Assembly (NCBI RefSeq): GCF_028368995.1
Contig: NZ_JAQNDL010000001.1
Location: 4,180,001-4,244,000 of the forward strand
DNA length: 64,000 nucleotides
From: Nannocystis bainbridge
GTDB taxonomy: Bacteria; Myxococcota_A; Polyangia; Nannocystales; Nannocystaceae
Direction: 5' to 3'
Shown: piece after piece, positions 34,739-42,537 of the stretch
How positions within the stretch are numbered: position 1 is the stretch's first letter
How the letters are laid out: each line of letters starts with the position of its first letter
Translations under genes and position numbers: made by a program
The notes under the pieces: model-generated
The model's input: the letters and a program-made list of their open reading frames with translations, nothing else
What the model was told of the DNA's origin: nothing
Databases searched by the model: none

Positions 34739-35392
34739 ATGGCTGGCGTCAATAAAGCCATCGTCCTCGGCCGCCTCGGCCGCGACCCGGAGCTTCGGTA
34801 CATGCAGAACGGGCAGCCGGTCTGCAAGCTCAACGTCGCTACTTCGCGCAAGTACCAGAACAAGAACAACGAGATGGTCGAGGAGACCGAGTGGCACCGG
34901 ATCACGGTGTGGGGCAAGCAGGCCGAGCACTGCAACAACTTCCTCACCAAGGGCCGCGAGGTCTACGTCGAAGGCCGCCTGCGCACCTCCTCGTACGAGA
35001 AAGAGGGCCAGAAGCACTACACGACCGAGATCGTGGCCGACACGGTGCAGTTCATCGGCGGCCGCGGTGAAGGCGGCGGCGGTGGTGCCGAAGGCGGCGG
35101 CGCCGGGGGTGGTAGCGGCTACAGTGGCGGCGGCGGCGGTGGGAGCCGCGGCGGCGGCGGCGGTGGCGGCTACAACCGCGGCGGCGCTGGTGGCGGTGCC
35201 GCTGGCGGCAGTCGCGGCGGCGGCGGTGGTGGCTACAACCGCGGCGGTGGCGGTGGTGGCGGCTTCGGCGGTGGCGGCGGCGGCTTCGAAGACGACGGCA
35301 GCGGCGGCGGTGGTGCTGGTGGCGGCGGCAGCGAGCCGTACGACAACAACTACATGCCGTCCGACCCGGGCGACGACGACATCCCGTTCTGA
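34739..35392 (+). CDS. ssb: Single-stranded DNA-binding protein
   Basis: A 217-residue SSB. The OB fold spans residues 1-108 (AGVNKAIVLGRLGRDPELRYMQNGQPVCKLNVATSRKY, then EWHRITVWGKQAE, FLTKGREVYVEGRLRT). The linker is an exceptional run of Gly with scattered Arg, Ser and Tyr-Asn (GGGSRGG, GGYNRGG) for about 85 residues. It ends in the acidic tip GDDDIPF that docks repair and replication partners. The start is ATG 34739. The Gly-rich linker may support phase separation, a known property of SSB linkers, but that is an inference. Confidence 0.95.
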   Translation: MAGVNKAIVLGRLGRDPELRYMQNGQPVCKLNVATSRKYQNKNNEMVEETEWHRITVWGKQAEHCNNFLTKGREVYVEGRLRTSSYEKEGQKHYTTEIVADTVQFIGGRGEGGGGGAEGGGAGGGSGYSGGGGGGSRGGGGGGGYNRGGAGGGAAGGSRGGGGGGYNRGGGGGGGFGGGGGGFEDDGSGGGGAGGGGSEPYDNNYMPSDPGDDDIPF

Positions 35393-35420
35393 GGCCCGCA
35401 CCCGGGTCTCGTAGGTCCGA

Positions 35421-35495
35421 GGGCCTGGCGTGAGGGACATGTCCCACGCGCCAGGGCCTTTGGGACATGTCTAGAAAGACCGCTGGCTTCGGGCG
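35421..35495. repeat. Palindrome array after ssb with outer stem
   Basis: GGCCTGGCGT-GAG-GGACATGTCC-CACG-CGCCAGGGCC-TTTG-GGACATGTCT-AGAA-AGACC. The CCTGGCG/CGCCAGG arms around the first core also pair, giving a larger hairpin 30 bp after the ssb stop; possible terminator. Confidence 0.7.
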
Positions 35496-35536
35496 CCGTG
35501 CGTGAGCTGGCGCGCAGTCGCGCCAGGCTCGATGAT

Positions 35537-35560
35537 CGGACCTGCCCCGCGGGACAGCCG
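35537..35560. repeat. Single palindrome hairpin at the ttcA 3' end
   Basis: GGACCTGCCC-CGC-GGGACAGCC, 4 bp before the ttcA stop codon position. Confidence 0.55.
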
Positions 35561-35563
35561 AGC

Positions 35564-36427
35564 TCAGGGCAGCACGGTCAGGCGGCGCGGGCCCGGCTTG
35601 GCCGGCTGGGGCAGGTCGGGCACGGCGACCTCGTCGGGCTCGCCGCGCGCGTGCAGGCGCGCGTCGAGCAGGTGCGACGGCGCCACGTTCTTGAGCGCGC
35701 TCAGCATCACCGAGCGGACGTCGGGGTTGTCTTGCTCGAGCTGGGTGATGAGCGCCGACATCTTGTCGCGGCGGAGGTTGTCCTGCGAGCCGCACAGGTT
35801 GCACGGCAAGATCGGGTAGCCGGCCGCAGCTGCGTGGGCGGCGATGTCGGCCTCGGCGCACTCGACGAGCGGGCGGATCACGCGGAAGCGGCCGTCGTCG
35901 GTGGTGTAGCCGGCGGGCATCGCCTGCAGGCGGCCGGCGTAGAACAGGTTGAGCAGCAGCGTCTCGAGGCTGTCGTCGCGGTGGTGGCCGAGGGCGATCT
36001 TGTTGCAGCCGAGCCGCTCCGCCGCGGTGTAGAGGATCCCCCGCCGCAGCCGCGAGCACATCGAGCAGAACGCCTTGCCCGCGGGCGTGTGGGCCACCAC
36101 CGGCGTGTACGTGTCCTCGCGCAAGATCTCGAAGGGCGCCCCGAAGCGCTCGAGCCAGCGGCGCAGCGGCGCCCCGTCGTAGCCGGGCTGGACCTGGTCG
36201 AGGTGCACCGCCACCACGTCGAAGCGGAACGGCGCCCGCGCCCGCGCCTCCCACAGCAGGTCGAGCAGCGTATAGCTGTCCTTGCCGCCGGACACCGCCA
36301 CCATCACGCGGTCGCCGGCGCCGATCAGGTCGTAGCTGGCGATCGTCTTGACCATCGCGCGCGCGAGCGTGCGCCGCTGCGGGGAGCGGCCGCCCGGGGC
36401 GAGGAAGTTGTCGTTCGAGTCGGTCAC
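35564..36427 (-). CDS. ttcA: tRNA 2-thiocytidine(32) synthetase
   Basis: A 287-residue PP-loop enzyme that thiolates C32 of some tRNAs. SGGKDS (46-51) is the ATP loop; the CxxC pair CSMC (121-124) and the downstream CNLC (about 209-212) supply iron-sulfur ligands. HHRDDSLETLLLNLFYAG is also typical. Its GTG start overlaps the yjbQ stop by 4 bp (GTGA), so it is the last gene of a DUF1244-yjbQ-ttcA operon. Confidence 0.92.
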   Translation of the reverse strand: MTDSNDNFLAPGGRSPQRRTLARAMVKTIASYDLIGAGDRVMVAVSGGKDSYTLLDLLWEARARAPFRFDVVAVHLDQVQPGYDGAPLRRWLERFGAPFEILREDTYTPVVAHTPAGKAFCSMCSRLRRGILYTAAERLGCNKIALGHHRDDSLETLLLNLFYAGRLQAMPAGYTTDDGRFRVIRPLVECAEADIAAHAAAAGYPILPCNLCGSQDNLRRDKMSALITQLEQDNPDVRSVMLSALKNVAPSHLLDARLHARGEPDEVAVPDLPQPAKPGPRRLTVLP

Positions 36428-36849
36428 GAGCCGATGATGGTGAGGGTGAGGCGGCGCCGGTGACCGGCGTGGCGGTGCTCCCAGAGATAGATGCCCTGCC
36501 AGGTGCCGAGCGCGCAGCGGCCGGCCTGCACGGGGATCGACAGCGAGGTCTGGGTCAGCGCGCTGCGGACGTGGGCCGGCATGTCGTCGGGGCCCTCGGC
36601 GTCGTGGCGGAACAGCGGGTCGCCGTCGGGCGCGAGGCGGTGGAACAGGCGCTCGAGGTCGCGGTGGACCTCGGGGTCGGCGTTCTCGGTGATCAGCAGC
36701 GAGGCGCTGGTGTGGTGGATGAACACGGTGACGAGGCCGTGGCGCAGCTTGCTGTCGCGCACGAACGCCTGCACCTCGGCGGTGACGTCGACGAGGCCGC
36801 GGCCGCGAGTGGCGACCTCGAGCTCGTGGGACTCGAGCGACAGCGTCAT
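36424..36849 (-). CDS. YjbQ/UPF0047 family protein
   Basis: A 141-residue protein of the YjbQ (UPF0047, secondary thiamine-phosphate synthase) family. VTVFIHHTSASLLITENADPEVHRDLE and HVRSALTQTSLSIPVQAGRCALGTWQGIYLWEHR match well, including the His/Thr/Ser and C-terminal His metal-site residues. Physiological role is uncertain in the family. Overlaps both neighbours by 4 bp (ATGA with DUF1244 upstream, GTGA with ttcA downstream). Confidence 0.9.
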   Translation of the reverse strand: MTLSLESHELEVATRGRGLVDVTAEVQAFVRDSKLRHGLVTVFIHHTSASLLITENADPEVHRDLERLFHRLAPDGDPLFRHDAEGPDDMPAHVRSALTQTSLSIPVQAGRCALGTWQGIYLWEHRHAGHRRRLTLTIIGS

Positions 36850-37106
36850 TTCTGGTGGTTCGCCTTCCACTCGGCGTAGGTCATGCCGTAGACGATCTCG
36901 CGCGCCTCGTCCTGGGTCAGCGGGATGCTCCGCTCCGCTGCGGCCTCCTGGTACCAGCGCGACAGGCAGTTGCGGCAGAACCCCGCCAGGTTCATCAGGT
37001 CGAGGTTCTGCACGTCGGTCCGCTCGCGCAGGTGCGCCACCAGGCTGCGGAACGCGGCCGCCTCGAGTTGCTCGGTCTGCTCCGGGGTCAAGCGCTCGCT
37101 CGTCAT
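36846..37106 (-). CDS. DUF1244 family protein
   Basis: An 86-residue protein: EQTEQLEAAAFRSLVAHLRERTDVQNLDLMNLAGFCRNCLSRWYQEAA, then DEAREIVYGMTYAEWKANHQ. This is the small DUF1244 family, widespread in proteobacteria; function unknown. The two cysteines of FCRNC are conserved. It is the first gene of the operon with yjbQ and ttcA, and its ATG lies next to the first core of a palindrome array (37106-37171). Confidence 0.88.
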   Translation of the reverse strand: MTSERLTPEQTEQLEAAAFRSLVAHLRERTDVQNLDLMNLAGFCRNCLSRWYQEAAAERSIPLTQDEAREIVYGMTYAEWKANHQK

Positions 37107-37171
37107 GACATGTCCTCTCGTACAGGGTTCTTCGTGCATGTCCTGGCGGCCATGTCGTAAAGAACACAGCG
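37106..37171. repeat. Five-core palindrome array over the DUF1244 start
   Basis: TGACATGTCC-TCTC-GTACAGGGTT-CTTC-GTGCATGTCC-TGGC-GGCCATGTCG-TAAA-GAACACAGCG, strict 14-bp steps. The first core begins on the A of the start codon (minus strand), so the array forms the 5' leader of this operon. Confidence 0.8.
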
Positions 37172-37193
37172 CAACGGCCAGGCGCGCAGGGGC

Positions 37194-37781
37194 CTAGAAG
37201 AAGATGCCGTTCACGAGGGTCAGCGGCTCGTGGCGCAAGGTCCGCCAGGTGAAGTCGAGCAGCACCCGGTCGAAGTTGTCGCGCGGGTGAGCGGCGAACA
37301 CGGCGGCCACCGGGGCCTTCGGCAGGCCGAAGCGCAGCAGCCCGTGGGTGTGCTCGATCTGGACCGCGCGGCGGAACGCGTCCGCCTGCGGCGACAGGTT
37401 CGGCACCGGCAGCAGGCGGTGGTTGTAGACCAGGCACTCGTCGACCACGTCTTGCGCGGCCGTGAGACGGAAGCCGGCCATCTCGCGCTCGAACAGGCTG
37501 CGGCTGCGCTCGAGGTAGGTGCGGCCGGTGTCACCACGGCTGACGATCCCGAGGTCGTGGCACATGGCGATCGCGTAGGCGAGGTCGCGCGCGAGCGGGG
37601 TGCCCTCCTTCGCCAGCAGCATCTCGGTGAACAGGAACAGGCGCCGGCAGTGGTTGCGGAAGCCGTCGCCGTCGTAGGGGCTCGTGGCCTCGAAGACCTC
37701 CTCCGCGTGGGCGGCGAGCGGGCTCGTGGGCAACGAGGGGGCGGCCGGGGCGGTGAGGGTCTCGGTGGCGGACGCGAGCAC
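37194..37781 (-). CDS. HD-domain protein
   Basis: A 195-residue cytoplasmic protein of the HD metal-dependent hydrolase superfamily. NHCRRLFLF gives His44, MCHDLGIV gives His75-Asp76, and LVYNHRLLP may give further ligands. The layout resembles small HD proteins with a cyanamide-hydratase-like plan; substrate unknown. The frame runs open to 37919, but GTG 37781 with TAGATT 7 nt upstream is preferred. Confidence 0.75.
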   Translation of the reverse strand: MLASATETLTAPAAPSLPTSPLAAHAEEVFEATSPYDGDGFRNHCRRLFLFTEMLLAKEGTPLARDLAYAIAMCHDLGIVSRGDTGRTYLERSRSLFEREMAGFRLTAAQDVVDECLVYNHRLLPVPNLSPQADAFRRAVQIEHTHGLLRFGLPKAPVAAVFAAHPRDNFDRVLLDFTWRTLRHEPLTLVNGIFF

Positions 37782-37788
37782 TGGCAAA

Positions 37789-37794
37789 AATCTA
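37789..37794 (-). promoter_or_regulatory. -10 element of the HD gene
   Basis: TAGATT on the minus strand, ending 7 nt before GTG 37781, inside one of the few T-rich patches of the area. Confidence 0.45.
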
Positions 37795-37899
37795 CCGCAG
37801 ACCCGCGCGGGGCACGACAAAACCGACGTGAGGCACCCCCGCGCAAGGCCTGTGGCAGCGGGGCCGACGCTGGGGCAGAACGCGCGCGGAGCGGCCGCC

Positions 37900-38601
37900 T
37901 CAGGCCATCGGACGCACACCGAGGTCGTCGAGCAGCAGCTCGACCACGAGGCGCTGGAGCTCGATCCGCCGGGACTCCGGCAGGCCCATCCACGTCTCGA
38001 CGCAGATCCCCACGCAGCCGGTGGCCTCGACGATGACCTCGGTGGACGACGTCGCGACAGGGTAGTACTGCGGGGCCCAGCGCTCGTCCTCGCCGGCGAT
38101 CCGCGCGTTGAGGCGGTCGATCGTGCGGGCGATGATCGCGGGCATCGGCTCGACGCCGTAGACCAGCGTCTGCCCGAACGACGGCTTCACGTCGGGGTGG
38201 TAGCGCTTGTGGCTCTCGTGAAGGGTCGCCATCAGCGTCGGCCGCTCGGCCAGCACGAGGTCCATGAAGCGGCGGGCCAGCTGGCGCTCGCGCTCGGGCG
38301 CGTCGACGTCGCCGGGGAAGCAGCGGTTGAGGTCGAGGCCGCCGGGGGCGCTGCGCTGGCGGGCGCGATAGGCCGGCGGGTTCATCACCGGGACCACGAT
38401 CAGCCGCCCGCGGCTGGGCCGCAGGTGCTCCTCGAGCATCTCTTGCAGCGCGTGCACGCCGGCGACCTCGTCGCCGTGAATGCCGGCCTGAATCAGCGCG
38501 ACCGGGCCCGGCTCGGCGGCGTCGAAGACGTGGATCGGCAGCGTGGGCGAGAACCAGTGGACCCCGGGCGACAGACGCGACACCGGGCGAGGGTGCCTCA
38601 C
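37900..38601 (-). CDS. Succinylglutamate desuccinylase/aspartoacylase-family zinc hydrolase
   Basis: About 233 residues with the M14-like AspA/AstE fold. Zinc ligands are in GIHGDE (His, Glu); PVMNPPAYRARQRSAPGGLDLNRCFPG carries the Asn-Arg substrate motif; TLHESHK gives the next His. It probably removes an acyl group from an amino acid or acts as a small carboxypeptidase; exact substrate unclear. The start is uncertain: TTG 38619, GTG 38601 and GTG 38583 are all in frame. Confidence 0.78.
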   Translation of the reverse strand: MRHPRPVSRLSPGVHWFSPTLPIHVFDAAEPGPVALIQAGIHGDEVAGVHALQEMLEEHLRPSRGRLIVVPVMNPPAYRARQRSAPGGLDLNRCFPGDVDAPERERQLARRFMDLVLAERPTLMATLHESHKRYHPDVKPSFGQTLVYGVEPMPAIIARTIDRLNARIAGEDERWAPQYYPVATSSTEVIVEATGCVGICVETWMGLPESRRIELQRLVVELLLDDLGVRPMA

Positions 38602-38628
38602 CGGCGCGCCCGGGGGCAAGAGGCCGAG

Positions 38629-38648
38629 GCTGTCCCGAAGGACAGGTC
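38629..38648. repeat. Single palindrome hairpin
   Basis: GGCTGTCC-CGAA-GGACAGGTC, between the fatty acid hydroxylase stop and the hydrolase start on the same strand. Confidence 0.7.
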
Positions 38649-38650
38649 GC

Positions 38651-39349
38651 TCACGGCGGGCCGGGCAGGTCGGTCGGCGCCTCGACCCCGAGCGTGCGGC
38701 ACGTGGGCGAGTTGGCGACGCCGGTGTGGTCGGGCATGGTGCCGAGGATGCGGTCGCCGAGGTGGGTGGTGACGCCCTGCCAGTAGTGCTCGTTCTTGAA
38801 GTGGTGCAGGCGGTGGTAACGCCAGATCCGGCGGTAGAACTCGCCCTGGGGCTTGTAGCCGGTGTGGGTCAGGTAGTGCGTCCACTCGTAGAGGAAGGCC
38901 ATCGTCACCGAGCCGAGCACGCCGGTGAGGGCCACCTGCGGCGTGGGCGCGAGCAAGAACCACACCGCCGCGAACATCGCCAGGCCGAGCCAGCCGGCGC
39001 GCCGCGGGATGAACACCAGCTCGAGCCGCCACGGGTCGCGGTGGTGGGCGCGGTGGAACTTGGCGATCTGCAGATCGAAGGCGCGGCCGAACAGCGTGGT
39101 CGGCTTGAAGTGGAGGATGTAGACGTGGATCAGCCACTCGGCGAACGGCTGCACCGCGAGGAGGATCGGCACGACCAGCAGGTCGGCCCATCCGAAATCG
39201 CCGGCGGCCACCCGCGTGGCCACCAGCAGCGGCCACATCACCGCGAAGATCCGCGGGCTGTGGAAGGTGAAGAAGGCGCGCGCGGCCTGTCCCAGCGTGG
39301 GGTTCTTGCCGTCGCGGCCGCCCATGGGTTCGTGCTCATGGCTGGTCAT
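38651..39349 (-). CDS. Fatty acid hydroxylase / sterol desaturase superfamily protein
   Basis: A 232-residue integral membrane di-iron enzyme. Histidine clusters: EWLIH (TM2), KFHRAHH, YEWTHYLTH and YHRLHHF, the layout of the fatty acid hydroxylase superfamily. About four TM helices. It overlaps the upstream FadR-type regulator by 14 bp (39336-39349), so it is in that operon and probably under its control, which makes a lipid substrate likely. Confidence 0.85.
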   Translation of the reverse strand: MTSHEHEPMGGRDGKNPTLGQAARAFFTFHSPRIFAVMWPLLVATRVAAGDFGWADLLVVPILLAVQPFAEWLIHVYILHFKPTTLFGRAFDLQIAKFHRAHHRDPWRLELVFIPRRAGWLGLAMFAAVWFLLAPTPQVALTGVLGSVTMAFLYEWTHYLTHTGYKPQGEFYRRIWRYHRLHHFKNEHYWQGVTTHLGDRILGTMPDHTGVANSPTCRTLGVEAPTDLPGPP

Positions 39350-40109
39350 CGTCGTCCTCCTCTCCAGTGGCCTGACCGTCTTCGTCGGAATTCTCGAGCA
39401 CGGCGAGCAGCTGCAAGATGCCGCGCGAGCCGTGCTGCATCAGCGCCTGAGCGCTGGCCGCGGCGCCGTCGCTGTCGCGGCGGCGCACGGCGTCGGCGAT
39501 CCGGCGATAGGCCGCGAGGTCGCGCAGCTCCTCGCCCATGACCTCGACCAGCGCCTCGCGCATGCCCTCGTAGCTGTGGCGCAGGCCGTTGAAGGCCAGC
39601 TGATAGGCGATGTTTTCGCTGCAGACCGTGAGCAGGTCCCAGAACTGCAGCGCCAGCACCTGCAGCGCCAGCAAGTCCTGCTCTTGCGCGGCCATGGCGG
39701 CGACCATCTCGTCGAGCTGCAGCACCTGCCCGGGGCTGCGGCGCAGGGCCGCGAGGCGGGCGATGTCGGGGGCCATCGCGGCGCGCATCTCCATCACGCT
39801 GCGCGCGACGCGGAGGTCGACCGTGCCGTCGTGGTGAAAGAGGAGGCGATCGAGGAGGTCGAGGCTGGCGGTCTGCTTGAAGTCGAGCACGCGCGTGCCG
39901 CCGCCGTGCTGAATCGAGATCAGCCCCGCCTGCGACAGCCGCTTGAGCGCCTCGCGCACGGCGCCGCGGTTGACCCGCAGCACGTCGCAAAGCGCGCGCT
40001 CGCTCGGCAGCGGCGCCCCCGGGCGCATCCGACCGTGCACGATCTCCTGGGATAGCTGCTCGAACACAGCGTCGGACAGGGACTTTCGGGCTACCGGCTT
40101 GAGGCGCAT
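39336..40109 (-). CDS. GntR-family regulator, FadR subfamily
   Basis: A 257-residue regulator. The N-terminal winged helix is typical (SLSDAVFEQLSQEIVHGRMRPGAPLPSERALCDVLRVNRGAVREALKRLSQAGLISIQHGGGTRV); the C-terminal helical FCD-like domain spans residues about 100-235. It shares 14 bp with the fatty acid hydroxylase gene. A good FadR-type operator and a -35/-10 pair lie just upstream (40128-40171), pointing to autoregulation and control of the hydroxylase. A fatty acyl effector is a plausible inference. Confidence 0.88.
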   Translation of the reverse strand: MRLKPVARKSLSDAVFEQLSQEIVHGRMRPGAPLPSERALCDVLRVNRGAVREALKRLSQAGLISIQHGGGTRVLDFKQTASLDLLDRLLFHHDGTVDLRVARSVMEMRAAMAPDIARLAALRRSPGQVLQLDEMVAAMAAQEQDLLALQVLALQFWDLLTVCSENIAYQLAFNGLRHSYEGMREALVEVMGEELRDLAAYRRIADAVRRRDSDGAAASAQALMQHGSRGILQLLAVLENSDEDGQATGEEDDDDQP

Positions 40110-40127
40110 GGGCGACCTGTTGCAGTC

Positions 40128-40156
40128 AGCATGTCATGCCGAGATTCGATGGTCAA
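40128..40156 (-). promoter_or_regulatory. Promoter of the fadR-like operon
   Basis: On the minus strand TTGACC (40156-40151) and CATGCT (40133-40128) are separated by exactly 17 bp, a sigma-70-type promoter with a leader of about 12 nt to ATG 40109. Confidence 0.6.
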
Positions 40157-40171
40157 CTGGTCATACCAGTG
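40155..40171. promoter_or_regulatory. FadR-like operator
   Basis: AACTGGTCATACCAGTG: arms CTGGT and ACCAG around CAT. It matches the enteric FadR box AACTGGTCNGACCAGTT at nearly all positions and overlaps the -35 box, which would give repression. Confidence 0.65.
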
Positions 40172-40295
40172 CAGTCGCGCCCCTGCGCGCCGGCCGCGGC
40201 ATTGCCGAATCTCCCGCCGTTGCCGGACTCGGCCGACGCGAGCGGCGCGCGGCCGGTGATTCCGCGGGTGATGCGAAGAGGACGTGGGACCGGCG

Positions 40296-40350
40296 AAGAC
40301 CTGCCTGGTCTTCGGATCATGTCCCTTACGTCATGTCTCTTCGGACTCAG
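40296..40350. repeat. Palindrome array at the bpt 3' end
   Basis: AGACCTGCC then GATCATGTCC-CTTA-CGTCATGTCT-CTTC-GGACTCAGGC; the last core overlaps the bpt stop region. Confidence 0.7.
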
Positions 40351-41104
40351 GCTCGACGGCCGCGCCGACGCGCTCGATGCAGCGCCAGCGGCCGGCGATG
40401 CGGCGCTCGTGCGGCAGGTAGCGGGCCTTGTAGGCCATCGACGGGCACTCGCGGATGTACAGGCCGAGGTACAGGTAGCGGAGGCCCCAGGCGCGGCACA
40501 GCTCGAGCTGCTTCATGATCGAGAACACCCCGGGCGACAGCGGCTCGAAGTCGGGGTCGAAGTAGAAGTAGACGGCGGACAGGGCGTCCTCGGCGCGGTC
40601 GACCACGGCGACGCCGACCAGGCGGCCGTCGACGCGGTAGCGCAGCTCGAACGACTCGCAGCAGGTGTCGACGAGGAAGGCGCGGTAGCCGACCTCGTCG
40701 ATGTCGTGGCCGTCGGCGTTGAGGTCGCGCTCGGCCTTGTGGCGGTTGTAGAGCGCGACCTTCTCGGGCGTCAGCTCCGGCGGCCCGATCTCGACCTCGA
40801 TGCGGGACAGGCCGCGCTTGTACACGCGGCGCTGGGTCTTGTCGGCCGCGAAGCGCTCGACGTCGATGCGGATCGGCTCGCACGCCTGGCAGCTCGGGCA
40901 CGACGTGCGGTAGAGCAGCACGCCCTGGCGGCGGTCGCCGACCCGCAGGCGCTCGGCGAACTCCTGCGGGGTGAGCATCCGCGTCGGTACACGCAGCGGC
41001 ATGCGGGCGTCGCGGCCCTGAAGATAGGGGCAGACGGTCGCCTCGTCGTACACGAGCAGCTCCGGCGGGTCGGCCGCGAGCAAGCGAGGGCGCCAGCGCA
41101 TCAT
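40331..41104 (-). CDS. bpt: Aspartate/glutamate leucyltransferase (arginyltransferase family, Bpt)
   Basis: A 257-residue aminoacyl-tRNA-protein transferase of the N-degron pathway, adding Leu to N-terminal Asp/Glu. The N-terminal ATE domain has CPYLQGRDARMPLRVP and RTSCPSCQACEPIRI; the C-terminal GNAT-like domain has YFYFDPDFEPLSPGVFSIMKQLELCRAWGLRYLYLGLYI and MAYKARYLPHE. The last residues (EPESEET) come from a palindrome copy. It is divergent from an MBL-fold gene. Confidence 0.9.
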   Translation of the reverse strand: MMRWRPRLLAADPPELLVYDEATVCPYLQGRDARMPLRVPTRMLTPQEFAERLRVGDRRQGVLLYRTSCPSCQACEPIRIDVERFAADKTQRRVYKRGLSRIEVEIGPPELTPEKVALYNRHKAERDLNADGHDIDEVGYRAFLVDTCCESFELRYRVDGRLVGVAVVDRAEDALSAVYFYFDPDFEPLSPGVFSIMKQLELCRAWGLRYLYLGLYIRECPSMAYKARYLPHERRIAGRWRCIERVGAAVEPESEET

Positions 41105-41109
41105 CGTTC

Positions 41110-41115
41110 AGTATA
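41110..41115 (-). promoter_or_regulatory. -10 element of bpt, leaderless
   Basis: TATACT on the minus strand ends only 5 nt before ATG 41104, the tightest case in the window; the transcript should start at or inside the start codon. Confidence 0.6.
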
Positions 41116-41171
41116 CGGGTCCTGACCGCCGCGAGGCGCGCCATCCGAGTTGTACTGGGCCGCCTGGGCAC

Positions 41172-41177
41172 TACAAT
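41172..41177 (+). promoter_or_regulatory. -10 element of the MBL-fold gene
   Basis: TACAAT ends 8 nt before ATG 41186. Confidence 0.5.
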
Positions 41178-41185
41178 CGCCTGCC

Positions 41186-42016
41186 ATGGCCGAGCCTGAA
41201 GTCCTGGACCCCGGCGTCTGGCGGGTCCCGTACGCGACGCCGACGCTCCCGCCGGCGACGGCGACCAATACTTTGATCGTCGGCACGCGCCGGCTGGCGG
41301 TCATCGAGCCGGCCACGCCGTTTGCCACTGAGCGGGCCGCGCTCGACGGACTGCTGGCGGAGCGAGCCGCCGCCGGCGCGGAGGTCGTGGCCGTGCTCGT
41401 CACCCACCACCACGGCGACCACGTCGGCTACGCGTTCGAGCTCGCGCGGCGGCTGGGCGCGCCGATCTACGCCCATCGCCTCACCGCGGCCCGGCTCGAT
41501 TTCCCCGTCGACATCGCGCTCGAGGACGGCGAGCGGCTCGAGCTCGGCGACGGCTACGCCCTGCGAGCCCTGTTCACGCCGGGTCACGCGCCGGGCCACC
41601 TCGTGTACTGCGAGGAGCGCACGGGGATCGCCTACGCCGGTGACCTCGTCGCCGGCATCGGGACGATCCTCATCGACCCGGCCGATGGGGGGGACATGTC
41701 GGCCTACCTCGATTCGCTCGCCCGCCTGGGCGCCGAGCGACCCTCGGCCCTCGTCCCCGCCCACGGCCCCGTGATCGCGGCGCCGCAGGAGTGCCTCGAG
41801 CGCTACATCACCCATCGCAGACAGCGCGAGGGCCGGGTGCTCGCCGCCCTGCACGCCGGCGCCACGCGGATGCCCGAGCTGCTGGCCGGCGCCTACGGCG
41901 ACACCCCGCGTGAGATCTGGTGGCTGGCCGAGCGGTCCCTGGACGCCCACCTGCGCAAGCTCGAGGCCGAGGGCCGGGTCCGCCGCGAGCCCGACAGTCA
42001 GTTCGTCCTGACCTGA
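41186..42016 (+). CDS. MBL-fold metallo-hydrolase (LACTB2-like)
   Basis: A 276-residue cytoplasmic protein. The metal motif THHHGDH lies at residues 73-79, with further ligands in FTPGHAPGHLVY, AYAGDLVAG and VPAHGPVI. The C-terminal 60 residues form a winged-helix-like cap (RMPELLAGAYGDTPREIWWLAERSLDAHLRKLEAEGRV), as in the LACTB2/beta-lactamase-like 2 branch, whose members act as endoribonucleases or hydrolases. Substrate unknown. Confidence 0.86.
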   Translation: MAEPEVLDPGVWRVPYATPTLPPATATNTLIVGTRRLAVIEPATPFATERAALDGLLAERAAAGAEVVAVLVTHHHGDHVGYAFELARRLGAPIYAHRLTAARLDFPVDIALEDGERLELGDGYALRALFTPGHAPGHLVYCEERTGIAYAGDLVAGIGTILIDPADGGDMSAYLDSLARLGAERPSALVPAHGPVIAAPQECLERYITHRRQREGRVLAALHAGATRMPELLAGAYGDTPREIWWLAERSLDAHLRKLEAEGRVRREPDSQFVLT

Positions 42017-42113
42017 CCGGGCGCGCCGCCGTACACGCGCTTACCAGACGCGAGTACACCGGCGCGCACTCGCCCGGCGCGTCGCGCGGTCGCCCTTCGC
42101 CGGCCGCTGGTGT

Positions 42114-42119
42114 TAGGAT
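42114..42119 (+). promoter_or_regulatory. -10 element of the receiver gene
   Basis: TAGGAT with extended TGT, ending 10 nt before ATG 42130; it overlaps the upstream ATG 42118, arguing for 42130 as the start. Confidence 0.45.
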
Positions 42120-42129
42120 GGACCCGGTT

Positions 42130-42537
42130 ATGCCCAAGGTCTTGATCGTCGAGGACAACGAACTCAGCCGGGACATGCTCTCGAGGCGACTGCGCCGCAA
42201 GGGCTACGAGGTGCTCGTCGCCGTCGACGGCGGCGAGGGCGTCGCCATGGTGAAGAAGGAGAAGCCCGACATCGTGCTGATGGACTTGAGCCTCCCCGAC
42301 ATGGACGGCTGGTACGCCACGCGGGTGCTGAAGGAGCACGAGGCGACCGCGAATATCCCTGTCATCGCCCTCACCGCGCACGCCATGTCCGGCGACCGCG
42401 AGAAGGCCCTCGAGGCCGGCTGCGACGACTACGACACCAAGCCGATCGACCTGCGACGGCTGCTCTCGAAGATCAACCGCTTCGTGCCCGACCCCGAGGG
42501 CGGCTCCGGCGATCCCAGCGACAGCCGGGCCGGCTGA
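42130..42537 (+). CDS. Single-domain response regulator (CheY-like)
   Basis: A 135-residue receiver domain: acidic pair in VEDNE, phospho-acceptor Asp52 (VLMDLSLPDMDG), Thr in ALTAHAM and Lys in DTKPIDL. There is no output domain, so it works through a partner, possibly the adjacent GGDEF/EAL protein or a distant hybrid kinase. A disordered tail (GGSGDPSDSRAG) ends the protein. Confidence 0.9.
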   Translation: MPKVLIVEDNELSRDMLSRRLRRKGYEVLVAVDGGEGVAMVKKEKPDIVLMDLSLPDMDGWYATRVLKEHEATANIPVIALTAHAMSGDREKALEAGCDDYDTKPIDLRRLLSKINRFVPDPEGGSGDPSDSRAG

